A DNA stretch of 64,000 nucleotides from Bdellovibrio sp. SKB1291214 (GTDB lineage Bacteria > Bdellovibrionota > Bdellovibrionia > Bdellovibrionales > Bdellovibrionaceae): positions 2,356,001 to 2,420,000 of the forward strand of contig NZ_CP106855.1 of the NCBI RefSeq assembly GCF_002209355.2, read 5' to 3'. Numbering within the stretch: the first letter of the stretch is position 1; every line of letters begins with the position of its first letter. Positions 8,185 to 15,818 of the stretch are shown one piece after another. The notes beneath the pieces are model-generated. The model was not told the DNA's origin and ran no database searches. It was given only the letters and a program-made list of their open reading frames with translations. A program made the translations under genes and the position numbers.

Positions 8185-8741
8185 AGGCCTCGGTCCTCGT
8201 CGAATCGCTCGGTTTCGATGTCTATCATGAATTCATCTTCGGGCAATCCCGTGGCCGCTTTTGCAAAGCGCTTACAAAAGATGACCCACATCGCGGACTG
8301 TGCGACTTTGCCGATTGGAATTTTATCATACATCAAGTCGACTAAAAAATCCCGACTGCGCGCAATGGATTCAATCTGAAAAATGGTGGCGCCACTGCTG
8401 TCTTGAAGCAACTTAAAGAATATCTCGCCCGCTTCCAAGTGGCCTTTTAAAGTCACCAAAGAAAAAGAAACGTCCGTGACATCGGTGACACGCACAGGTC
8501 CATTCCAGGGGCCTGTGATGTGGACTTGAAATTCGTCATTCACGCAAAGGTCATCCTTTTCGCCGCTCAATTTTTCGAAGGAGGCGATCAGCGTGGGACA
8601 GAAAACATTTAAATCTTTTTTCAATTCACGCAAAGCTAACTTGGCCTTACGAAAACTAGTAGGCAGCGTTACTCGAAAAATTCGATGGTGCATCGGGCCA
8701 AAACCATCTGTGATATCTTGGGGCGTTTTGCGCTTCTCCAT
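8169..8741 (-). CDS. DUF1990-like protein, copy 2
   Basis: About 190 aa from ATG 8741, or 199 aa from TTG 8768; neither start has a clear ribosome site. The centre has SLVTLKGHLEAGEIFFKLL, matching the core of the next gene (TLKGHFEVGEITF), and is followed by an IARSRD turn like the family's FSRP. This is a divergent paralogue of its downstream neighbour. A two-copy arrangement could give a heterodimer. It follows the transglycosylase gene by 77 nt and may be in the same transcript. Confidence 0.65.
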   Translation of the reverse strand: MEKRKTPQDITDGFGPMHHRIFRVTLPTSFRKAKLALRELKKDLNVFCPTLIASFEKLSGEKDDLCVNDEFQVHITGPWNGPVRVTDVTDVSFSLVTLKGHLEAGEIFFKLLQDSSGATIFQIESIARSRDFLVDLMYDKIPIGKVAQSAMWVIFCKRFAKAATGLPEDEFMIDIETERFDEDRGLWQRI

Positions 8742-8818
8742 AGACAGATGATATAGAAAGATTCCCAAGTTTTGAGGACTTTCAAGGTCAATGCGTGAAA
8801 AATCAAAAACTAGACTGA

Positions 8819-9760
8819 CTACTCCGATTTATCAATCGTGGCGGTTTTGTTTTCGATTGGAACCGGAATCATGGCTGGCACTTTTTGTGCGATATTCAAA
8901 ATGCCGTTCGCATAATCACGGCTGTTGTTATATTTCATCAGCGCTGCCACTTGGGCTTCCAAGTTCGCGGTTTGCCAGCCATTTTTTTGCAGATAGTTTG
9001 CAACGCTCATGATGGCATCGTTGGGTTGCGTAATATTTGGAGTGGCGTCGGGCACCAAAGACTCAGCATAATCGCGATAACTCGACGGAATGAACTGGGG
9101 CAGACCGAAAGCACCCGCGTAAGAACCACGCAATTTTTTAAGGTCTAAATGCTTTTTCTTTCTGATCTCTGCCAAAGCGATCAGTTGTTCTTCCGCCCAT
9201 TTTGATTTTGCAACGACACGTTTTTTCATCAACTCGCGAAGTTCTGCAGGAGTTTCGTATTTTTTAACTTCTTTATTTTTCAAAAGAGCCAAGCGAGTCA
9301 GTTTATTTAAATTTTCGGGGCGTTTTGCTTGTAACAAGTGCAGATAGACACTCACGATATGGAACGTTCCCATGTCGGCGCCATGACGTGTCTCAATCCA
9401 CAAAAGGGAAGAGACGACTTCTGCAGGAACTCCAAATTGTTTTTCAGCAGCTTGGAAGGCTTCAGGATTTTCTTTGATAAAGTTTGCTGCTTTCTGAACA
9501 GCTTTGGGATCAAGCTCGGTCAAATGGGCTCCAGATGGTGTCAGAAAACCCAGTAAATTCAGAGTAACGACTTTGTCGAAACTTTTTGGTTCATAGTGTT
9601 CAACGGATTCTTCCGTAAACGCTTTGGAAAAGCCAATACGGTGCATTTTCGAGCGAACCCATTCTTGATCGGCCGCGATCAATTTGGGCTTCGCCGGGCG
9701 AGCAGCAATGCTCACATCAGCCGTGAATGTAAGGAGTAAGACCATCAAGATTGTCCGCAC
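8819..9760 (-). CDS. MltB-like lytic transglycosylase (SLT_2 type)
   Basis: Cleaves the MurNAc-GlcNAc bond of peptidoglycan with formation of a 1,6-anhydro ring, in the periplasm. A GTG start at 9760, with GGAG six nt upstream, gives a good signal peptide (residues 1-20, ending SIAA); the longer frame from 9784 spoils it. E123 in LLWIETRHG is the expected catalytic glutamate. GSYAGAFGLPQFIPSSY, DAIMSVANYLQKNGW and YNNSRDYANGIL are all typical of the MltB family. No lipobox is seen, so it is probably soluble. A role in self or prey wall remodelling is plausible but inferred. Confidence 0.88.
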   Translation of the reverse strand: MRTILMVLLLTFTADVSIAARPAKPKLIAADQEWVRSKMHRIGFSKAFTEESVEHYEPKSFDKVVTLNLLGFLTPSGAHLTELDPKAVQKAANFIKENPEAFQAAEKQFGVPAEVVSSLLWIETRHGADMGTFHIVSVYLHLLQAKRPENLNKLTRLALLKNKEVKKYETPAELRELMKKRVVAKSKWAEEQLIALAEIRKKKHLDLKKLRGSYAGAFGLPQFIPSSYRDYAESLVPDATPNITQPNDAIMSVANYLQKNGWQTANLEAQVAALMKYNNSRDYANGILNIAQKVPAMIPVPIENKTATIDKSE

Positions 9761-9796
9761 CTTTATCTCCTCTGGTTTCATCAACCCGTAAAAGAT

Positions 9797-9807
9797 TATG
9801 CTATGCT
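9797..9807 (+). promoter_or_regulatory. Possible -10 region of the structured leader
   Basis: Two overlapping TATGCT hexamers (9797-9802 and 9802-9807) lie just before the folded segment, placing a start of transcription near 9811-9814. No convincing -35 was found, so this call is weak. Confidence 0.3.
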
Positions 9808-9810
9808 AAA

Positions 9811-9892
9811 CAACGGTGGGATGGCTTCCACAGAGTGAAAAACGGACCTGAAGTCGCAAAGACTAAGGTCTTGTGTATGCCCTCCGCCGTTG
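9811..9892 (+). ncRNA. Candidate structured leader RNA (riboswitch-like)
   Basis: The transcript can fold into nested helices. A 9-bp closing stem pairs 9811-9819 with 9884-9892 (one G-U). GGC 9823-9825 pairs with GCC 9879-9881, CACA 9829-9832 with TGTG 9872-9875, and GGACCT 9844-9849 with AGGTCT 9866-9871. GTC/GAC closes a GCAAA loop at 9853-9863. The segment 9853-9871 partly resembles the GACGCAAAGC core of GEMM-I c-di-GMP riboswitches, but the GNRA hairpin and other conserved parts are not clear. It ends 13 nt before the ATG of a sugar porter that has no Shine-Dalgarno of its own. Confidence 0.45.
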
Positions 9893-9905
9893 CTACGATC
9901 ATTGT

Positions 9906-11159
9906 ATGAATTATCCAAGCGAAGCACAACGTAAGAAGGCATTAATTACCGTTTCCACCATTTTTTTTATGTGGGGGGTTCTAACGTGTCTAAATGACAT
10001 CTTAATTCCACATTTGAAGGCTGTTTTCTCGCTGAGTTATGCGCAGAGCGCCTTAATCCAATTCACCTTTTTTGGGGCGTATTTCATCATGTCGCTTCCA
10101 GCTGGAACACTGGTCTCAAAACTTGGCTACAAAAATAGCATCAGTGCGGGGCTCTTGGTGTCTGCCATCGGTGCCTTTATGTTTATCCCGGCGGCCAAGG
10201 TGGAATCATATGGTTTATTTTTATGTGCTCTGTTTGTGTTGGCTTCGGGTATCACGGTGTTGCAAGTCGCAGCGAATGCCTATGTGACTTTGTTGGGCCC
10301 TGAGGAAACAGCATCCAGCCGTTTGAATTTAGCACAGGCTTTGAACTCCCTGGGAACGACGGTCGCGCCTAAGATAGGCGGGCTGTTTATTCTTTCTGCG
10401 ACCGTGCTTACGGCGGATCAAATAGCGGGTCTTGGAGTGGCTGAACAATTGGCTTACAAAACTCAACAGGCCCAAGCGGTTCAAGGACCTTACACTGTCC
10501 TTGGTGTCATTTTACTTTTGCTTGCGGTGGGAATGTATTTGCTGCGTTTGCCCAACCTGAAAGAGGAAAAGAATACTGACGTCAAATCCACTGCTACGTT
10601 TGCAGATGCCTTCAAACACTCGAACTTATCATTGGGTGTGATTGCAATGTTCTTGTACGTGGGTGCTGAAGTTTCTATCGGAAGCTTTCTGATTAATTTC
10701 ATGGCTCAATCCGATATCATGGGCATTTCCGAAAGTACGGCAGCGGGTTACGTGCCATTTTATTGGGGCGGAGCTTTGGTAGGTCGGTTTGTGGGCTCTT
10801 TCCTTATGAGAAAATTAAATCCAGCAAAGATGTTGGGAGCTTGTGCCCTGGTGACGACTTTGCTTGTGGCAATCGCAGTTTCCACGTCCGGACCGATGGC
10901 CGCTTGGATGTTGCTTGCAGTGGGATTGTTTAATTCCATCATGTTTCCGACGATTTTTAGTTTGGGAGTACGTGGTTTGGGAGCCGCGACAGAAAAAGCT
11001 TCAAGTTTGTTAATCATGGCGATTGTCGGTGGAGCGATCATTCCCCTGATCCAAGGTGTGGTGGCGGATCATGTGAATCTTCAACATGCCTTCGTCCTGC
11101 CTCTGGTTTGTTACGTCTTTATTTCGTTCTATGGTTTCAAAGAGGGTCGTAAGACATAG
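9906..11159 (+). CDS. FucP/GluP-type MFS sugar:H+ symporter
   Basis: A 417-aa inner-membrane porter with about 12 helices. The FHS family signatures are clear: FFMWGVLTCLNDILIPHLK at the first helix, and GLFNSIMFPTIFSLGVRGLG in the second half, as in L-fucose and glucose/galactose permeases. The exact sugar cannot be read from sequence. I chose ATG 9906 over the in-frame GTG 9873, which lies in a stem of the leader structure. No Shine-Dalgarno precedes the ATG, so translation may depend on the leader fold. For a predator, uptake of prey-derived sugars would be sensible. Confidence 0.85.
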   Translation: MNYPSEAQRKKALITVSTIFFMWGVLTCLNDILIPHLKAVFSLSYAQSALIQFTFFGAYFIMSLPAGTLVSKLGYKNSISAGLLVSAIGAFMFIPAAKVESYGLFLCALFVLASGITVLQVAANAYVTLLGPEETASSRLNLAQALNSLGTTVAPKIGGLFILSATVLTADQIAGLGVAEQLAYKTQQAQAVQGPYTVLGVILLLLAVGMYLLRLPNLKEEKNTDVKSTATFADAFKHSNLSLGVIAMFLYVGAEVSIGSFLINFMAQSDIMGISESTAAGYVPFYWGGALVGRFVGSFLMRKLNPAKMLGACALVTTLLVAIAVSTSGPMAAWMLLAVGLFNSIMFPTIFSLGVRGLGAATEKASSLLIMAIVGGAIIPLIQGVVADHVNLQHAFVLPLVCYVFISFYGFKEGRKT

Positions 11160-11222
11160 ACTTACTTGGGATGCGCTGCGGAGAGGTTGACGGAACCAGC
11201 ATTGGCGCCGTCTAATAAAGTC

Positions 11223-11654
11223 ATGAGAATTTCAAAAGCTTTGATCATCGCAGCCGTTCTAGTTCCTTCACTTTCTTTCGCCGCTCGTTTGTCGGATGGG
11301 AAAGACCATATCAAGTTGTCGGGTAAAAAAATCAACACGACATTGGATAAAGGTTTTCATTTCAGCGTTCCATCTCCATCTGGTCTTTATATCGATGGCG
11401 AAATGGGGGCGATTGATCCTGTTAAAAAAACTGAAAAACTAATTCAGTTCGATGCGACGAAAGCCGGCGATAAACCGTTCACAATCAGCTTTTATGTTTG
11501 TGACGATGCTAAGACAGTGTGTGAATCCCATGAAGTCGCTTTGAAGATCGAAAAAAAGAAACTAGTTAAAATCGAAAAGCCACAACCGCAAATGGTAAAA
11601 CCTGAAACAGGTGCTCCGGTTGCAGCTCCCGCTGATCCAAAAACTGTTCAATAG
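11223..11654 (+). CDS. Secreted hypothetical protein, 143 aa
   Basis: Starts at ATG 11223 with a clean signal peptide (residues 1-20, cleavage after LSFA). The mature protein is a small beta-rich domain with a single pair of Cys in YVCDDAKTVCE, which can form a short disulfide loop. Loosely this recalls the N-terminal domain of DsbD, but I would not assign it. The last ~25 residues form a Lys/Pro/Ala-rich tail (QPQMVKPETGAPVAAP) that could reach toward the wall or a partner. It is 6 nt from the MOSC gene and on the same strand, so an operon is likely. Confidence 0.7.
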   Translation: MRISKALIIAAVLVPSLSFAARLSDGKDHIKLSGKKINTTLDKGFHFSVPSPSGLYIDGEMGAIDPVKKTEKLIQFDATKAGDKPFTISFYVCDDAKTVCESHEVALKIEKKKLVKIEKPQPQMVKPETGAPVAAPADPKTVQ

Positions 11655-11660
11655 TTTCTG

Positions 11661-12452
11661 ATGCAAGTTTCTGAGCTTAATATATATCCGTTGAAATCGG
11701 GGAGGGCCCAAAGCCTTCCTCAAATGAAAATCACTCACGAAGGTCCCGAGGGCGATCGCGAGTGGATGCTTATTGATGAAGCTGGTAAATTCATTTCGCA
11801 AAGAACGTTGCCAAAGCTATCGACGGTCAACGCAGTTTTTGAACCGGCTTCCTTGACTCTTGCCTTTGAAAAAATGTTTTTTAAAATCGGGCGTAAGAGT
11901 TCCTTTAGCCGAGAGGTGAAGGTTCAAGTTTGGAACGATTCCCTTACGGCGTCCTTGGAGCCTGATCTTTATTCGCAAGCCTTGTCTCAATACTTGGGTG
12001 TGAATGTGCGCTTGGTGCGCTATGCTCCGTTTTCACAGCGCCGCGTGCTTTCGACCCAGAAAGAATGGAAACCCGAAGTTCGCTTTGCTGACGGCAGGCC
12101 CATCTTGTTAACAAATACCAAAAGTCTTGAGGATTTGAACTCGAAACTTTTATTTCCAGTTCCAATGAATCGTTTCCGTCCCAATATCGTGATTCAAGGC
12201 GAGAAGCCTTTTGAAGACGATCAATGGAAACGCATCAAAATTGGCGAGGTTATTTTCTCTCAACCTAAACTGAGTGCTCGTTGTCATATTATCAACATTG
12301 ATCAACAGACCGGCCAATCTCATGGAGCCGATCCTTTACGAACACTTGCGACGTATCGCCTTGATGGAAACAAAGTCAATTTTGGGACTCTGTGGATTCC
12401 CGAAAATGAAGGACTTCTGTCTTTGAACGACGCCGTAGAAGTGCTTTCTTAA
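11661..12452 (+). CDS. MOSC-domain protein (YcbX/mARC-like)
   Basis: MOSC proteins carry the molybdenum cofactor through a conserved Cys and reduce N-hydroxylated compounds or handle sulfur. This 263-aa protein has the MOSC N-terminal beta-barrel at 1-110 (starting ELNIYPLKSGRAQSL with GPEGDREWMLID) and the MOSC domain after it, with MNRFRPNIVIQG and KLSARCHIINID. The Cys in SARCHI is the likely cofactor ligand. The ferredoxin domain found in some YcbX proteins is absent, so it would need a separate electron donor. It ends before a strong terminator. Confidence 0.82.
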   Translation: MQVSELNIYPLKSGRAQSLPQMKITHEGPEGDREWMLIDEAGKFISQRTLPKLSTVNAVFEPASLTLAFEKMFFKIGRKSSFSREVKVQVWNDSLTASLEPDLYSQALSQYLGVNVRLVRYAPFSQRRVLSTQKEWKPEVRFADGRPILLTNTKSLEDLNSKLLFPVPMNRFRPNIVIQGEKPFEDDQWKRIKIGEVIFSQPKLSARCHIINIDQQTGQSHGADPLRTLATYRLDGNKVNFGTLWIPENEGLLSLNDAVEVLS

Positions 12453-12472
12453 GTATCGCTTTCATATGAAAT

Positions 12473-12502
12473 AAAAAAAAGGACTCGGGAGAGTCCTTTT
12501 TC
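12473..12502. terminator. Bidirectional intrinsic terminator
   Basis: AAAAGGACTC pairs with GAGTCCTTTT around a GGGA loop. Runs of A on the left and T on the right make it usable for the MOSC gene on plus and the von Willebrand A lipoprotein on minus. Confidence 0.9.
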
Positions 12503-12526
12503 GGAATGGCATTAGAAGGGCCTGTG

Positions 12527-13585
12527 TTATTCTTGCACGCAGCTATAAGCCGCCGAGTAAGAACCCTCTGCCAAGTTCGAAGCGAAAGTCACCGTCGTAC
12601 CGCTAATAGAATAACCAGCAGCCACTTTGTTTCCTTTGCTATCAAGCAACGAGAAATCAAGGTCTCCGTCGCCATTGGCATCAGCAGGTTTGCAGTTCAG
12701 GTTGATGGATTTTAAAAGCTCAACGGTTTTATAACCCATTTTAGTTAAAGTCGCTGTGTAATCAGTTGCGCAGACAGAACCGATGAGACCACCGGTCAGC
12801 TTAGAAATAGCTTCGTATATCGGAGCCGCTGTCGCTGTTGTACAACCTGTATCGCTTGGTGCCTTCACGATAGAATTGAACATGAAAACTTTGTCTGTAC
12901 CAAAGCGATCGTGAACGAGTTTAACCAAGTTCTCAGGAACACTTTTTTCGGGTGCTGTACTGCATTTACCATCCGAACATTCGTCTTCGTCAGAGATCGC
13001 AATAACGATCAGTTTTGATTTCTCGCGGAAGAAATCTTGGTTGGCTGGTGTATTGGAAGTGCGTTCGATAGCGCGGTAAGAAGCATTAATAGAACGCTCA
13101 GAACCATCACCCAGCAAACCGACCTGAACAGCCGAAGCCAACATTTTTTGTGCATCAGCCAAAGAGTGTTGACCCGCTTTTAAAACATAAAGGCTGCCAG
13201 AGTCGGAATCGAAAGGGCGGAATTGTCCGTCACCCCAAGCACGGCTTGATTTATCTGGAGCAACTGTGTTGACCTTTGGATCTGTTGTCGTCAAAGCCAC
13301 ATGCCAGTTTGCATCTTTGATGATGTCCATAAAGCCATTGATTTTTGCAGCAATGTTTTTTTGCTCGGCATCCATAGAGCCCGAGTTGTCGACGACAAAC
13401 AAGATGTCGACGTCTGTATTCGCTTTAACTTCAAAGCTTTGTGCTACGCTTTTATAAGTCACACCGCCACCAGCTGAAGAAGCTAGATCCTGATGAACCG
13501 TCTGGAAAGCGACGTCAGGAGCGCAAGCGCTAAGAAGGATGCCGGATGCTATAATCGAGATGACTCCATACTTATGATTTCTCAT
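12527..13585 (-). CDS. von Willebrand factor A domain lipoprotein
   Basis: A 352-aa predicted lipoprotein with lipobox LLSAC and lipidated C21. The vWA domain follows, with the metal-binding MIDAS motif DNSGS at 66-70 (VVDNSGSM) and later conserved Thr and Asp positions (ALTTTDP, ISDEDE). Several Cys in the C-terminal third (CSDGKC, GCTTAT, SVCATD) suggest disulfides, and an ADANGDGDLDF segment near the end looks like a calcium-binding loop. Likely a surface or periplasmic protein that binds partners through a divalent metal. It is monocistronic, with a hairpin directly upstream of its ribosome site. Confidence 0.82.
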   Translation of the reverse strand: MRNHKYGVISIIASGILLSACAPDVAFQTVHQDLASSAGGGVTYKSVAQSFEVKANTDVDILFVVDNSGSMDAEQKNIAAKINGFMDIIKDANWHVALTTTDPKVNTVAPDKSSRAWGDGQFRPFDSDSGSLYVLKAGQHSLADAQKMLASAVQVGLLGDGSERSINASYRAIERTSNTPANQDFFREKSKLIVIAISDEDECSDGKCSTAPEKSVPENLVKLVHDRFGTDKVFMFNSIVKAPSDTGCTTATAAPIYEAISKLTGGLIGSVCATDYTATLTKMGYKTVELLKSINLNCKPADANGDGDLDFSLLDSKGNKVAAGYSISGTTVTFASNLAEGSYSAAYSCVQE

Positions 13586-13599
13586 GTGATTTCCCCCAC

Positions 13600-13622
13600 G
13601 CCCTTATATATTGCAAGGGCGG
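13600..13622 (-). promoter_or_regulatory. Hairpin in the 5' leader of the vWA lipoprotein
   Basis: CGCCCTT (13600-13606) and AAGGGCG (13616-13622) are a perfect inverted repeat with a 9-nt AT-rich loop. In the transcript the stem sits only a few nt from the GGGGG ribosome site upstream of ATG 13585, so it could alter translation or protect the 5' end. Confidence 0.4.
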
Positions 13623-14092
13623 GGCCACCTGTATTCCGCGTAAATTCGTTCCAAGTGTTGACGAAGGGAACACCGTCTAAAATTCTGATAGTAATTCTGA
13701 TCGCATTCTTACTTTGAGACATTGAAGTCATTTGCAAAATACGACATTTTCCCGAACGAAAGAGGCTAAAATGACTCAATGCAATTCGTTTTCTTTAAGA
13801 TATATGGTCTTAAGTCTGGAAATGGCTGAAATACTCCAGCAAAACTTATCGACATCTCATCACAAAGAATCTTCATTTCGCACAAATTTTAAACAGATTT
13901 CCTAGTGCAAATACCTGGGTGGGTGCGCCTCAACCAAAAAGTGAGAAACAATATTTCCTCTCTAAACCAGCCCTTTTCCAGACCGAAGTTCCTGATATTA
14001 AGCCCTGCATTAATTTCAATTGAGAAAGGTGCGTGGCCATCTCTTGATTTGATACTTGTAATGCTGTTCCCTTAAGGTTGTTAGAGGACAAA
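13623..14092. other. Intergenic region between divergent genes
   Basis: About 470 bp holding the upstream regions of the vWA lipoprotein (minus) and the PAS hybrid kinase (plus). It is AT-rich. I found no ORF with a ribosome site, tRNA or clear promoter hexamers, apart from AGAGGA a few nt before ATG 14093. Confidence 0.5.
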
Positions 14093-15739
14093 ATGGATGT
14101 AGTTAATAAAGCACTTAATAAAGAGCAAGCGCAGGCCCTGCAGAACGAGAGCTTTGAGGTTCTCGTTCAAAGCGTACAGGACTATGCGATTTTTGCATTA
14201 GATCGCTTCGGTTATGTGAGCACCTGGAATGCTGGGGCGGAGCGTATCAAAGGCTACAAAGCGGATGAAATCTTAGGTAAACACTTTTCAACGTTCTATC
14301 GTCAAGAGGATATCGATCGGGGGCATCCTTCGCATGAACTGGAAGTCGCCGAAGCCACGGGGCGTTTTGAAGAAGAGGGGCAACGATTAAGAAAAGATGG
14401 CAGTTTGTTTTGGGCAAATGTGGTGATCACCGCCTTATTTGATAAAGATAAAAACCTGACGGGATTTTTAAAAGTCACACGCGATATCACGGATCGCAAA
14501 AATGCCGAAGAAGCCCTGAAAAAACTAAACGCTGAACTTGAGCTTCGTGTCTTAGAAAGAACGTCGCAATTACAACTGCGTGAGAAAGAACTGAAATTCG
14601 CTAAGGATCAGGCGGAGCGCGCCAACGCTGCGAAAAGCACTTTTTTGGCGAATATGAGTCATGAGATTCGCACTCCACTGGGCGCGATCCTTGGGTTCAC
14701 CGATATGATCGTAGAAGATAACATCAGTGGTGAAGATCGCGAGACCGCTAAGGAAGCCATTCAAAGAAATGGTCAATTGTTGATGAACTTGATCAACGAT
14801 ATCTTGGATCTTGCCAAAATCGAGGCAAGCAAACTTGAGCTCGAGAAGGAATCCGTCAACTTAGCTTCCTTGAAGCAAGAACTTATTTCTACATTCCAGT
14901 CGCCTGCTAAAATAAAAGGGGTTGAGCTGACTGTCGAGTTTCACCCGAATCTTCCGGCGAATATCATCAGTGACAACGTTCGTTTAAGACAGATTTTGTA
15001 CAATTTAATTGGTAATGCAGTGAAGTTCACCAATCGCGGTAAAGTCAAAATATTTGCCAGACCTCGCGGCGGATCTCACATGGCTATTTCAGTTGAGGAT
15101 CAAGGGATTGGAATCTCTGAAGATCAACAAAGTACTTTGTTTCAACCTTTTCAGCAGGCCGATCCTTCTATCACGCGTTCCTTCGGGGGAACGGGTCTGG
15201 GCTTAGTGCTCTCGCGGAATTTAGCGCAGGCCTTGGGCGGGGATCTAGATCTTACGGAGAGTGAACTCGGCAAAGGATCGACTTTTACCTTAACACTTCC
15301 GATCGTAGAAGATTTCGATTTTTCCGTGAAGGAAGAACAAGATGTTATACTCTCTGCACCAGATTCGGTACGTATTATGGTTGTTGATGACAATGCCGAC
15401 AACCGTCGTCTGCTTTCCATCACTTTGCGAAAGCAGAATTATATTGTTGAGAGTGCAGCGGATGGTCTTGAGTGTTTAGAAAAAGTTCCAGTTTTCAAAC
15501 CCGATATCATTTTCATGGATTTGCAAATGCCTCGTATGGATGGCATTTCGACGACATTAGAACTTAAGAAGCGTAATTTTAGAATGCCAGTCGTCGCTTT
15601 GACGGCAAACGCCTTGAAGGAAGAGCGCGAGAAGTGTCTGGGATTGGGTTTCGCAGAGTACCTTACGAAGCCGATCAATCGAACACTGATAGAACAAGCT
15701 GTGGTCAGAAATCTTGCGGACAGCACTGTCCGCAAATAG
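14093..15739 (+). CDS. PAS-domain hybrid sensor histidine kinase
   Basis: A 548-aa cytoplasmic hybrid kinase without membrane segments. In order: a PAS domain (residues ~20-140, GYVSTWNAGAERIKGY), a short coiled linker, HisKA with phospho-acceptor H190 in [14 protein letters not shown], HATPase_c with NLIGNAVKFTNRG and FGGTGLGL boxes, and a C-terminal receiver (VVDDNADNRR, FMDLQMPRMDG, KPI). The PAS region should sense a soluble signal such as redox or light; it has no obvious haem or flavin signature. No response regulator lies next to it, so output probably passes through a phosphotransfer protein elsewhere. ATG 14093 has an AGAGGA site; TTG 14078 is the alternative. Confidence 0.88.
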   Translation: MDVVNKALNKEQAQALQNESFEVLVQSVQDYAIFALDRFGYVSTWNAGAERIKGYKADEILGKHFSTFYRQEDIDRGHPSHELEVAEATGRFEEEGQRLRKDGSLFWANVVITALFDKDKNLTGFLKVTRDITDRKNAEEALKKLNAELELRVLERTSQLQLREKELKFAKDQAERANAAKSTFLANMSHEIRTPLGAILGFTDMIVEDNISGEDRETAKEAIQRNGQLLMNLINDILDLAKIEASKLELEKESVNLASLKQELISTFQSPAKIKGVELTVEFHPNLPANIISDNVRLRQILYNLIGNAVKFTNRGKVKIFARPRGGSHMAISVEDQGIGISEDQQSTLFQPFQQADPSITRSFGGTGLGLVLSRNLAQALGGDLDLTESELGKGSTFTLTLPIVEDFDFSVKEEQDVILSAPDSVRIMVVDDNADNRRLLSITLRKQNYIVESAADGLECLEKVPVFKPDIIFMDLQMPRMDGISTTLELKKRNFRMPVVALTANALKEEREKCLGLGFAEYLTKPINRTLIEQAVVRNLADSTVRK

Positions 15740-15818
15740 AATTAAACATCAGAAATTTAGTTCAATTCAGTTGAGTCTTCCAGTGAAATTCTTAACGATG
15801 TGGCCTTAAGGAGAACTT

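Noticed and set aside
9811-9892. Calling the leader a GEMM-I c-di-GMP riboswitch outright
   Set aside because: Only part of the core resembles GEMM; the GNRA tetraloop hairpin and its receptor were not found, so it is reported as a candidate structured RNA only.
10490-11041. Antisense frames within the FucP-type porter
   Set aside because: They are shadows of the porter gene, with low-complexity content and no start context.
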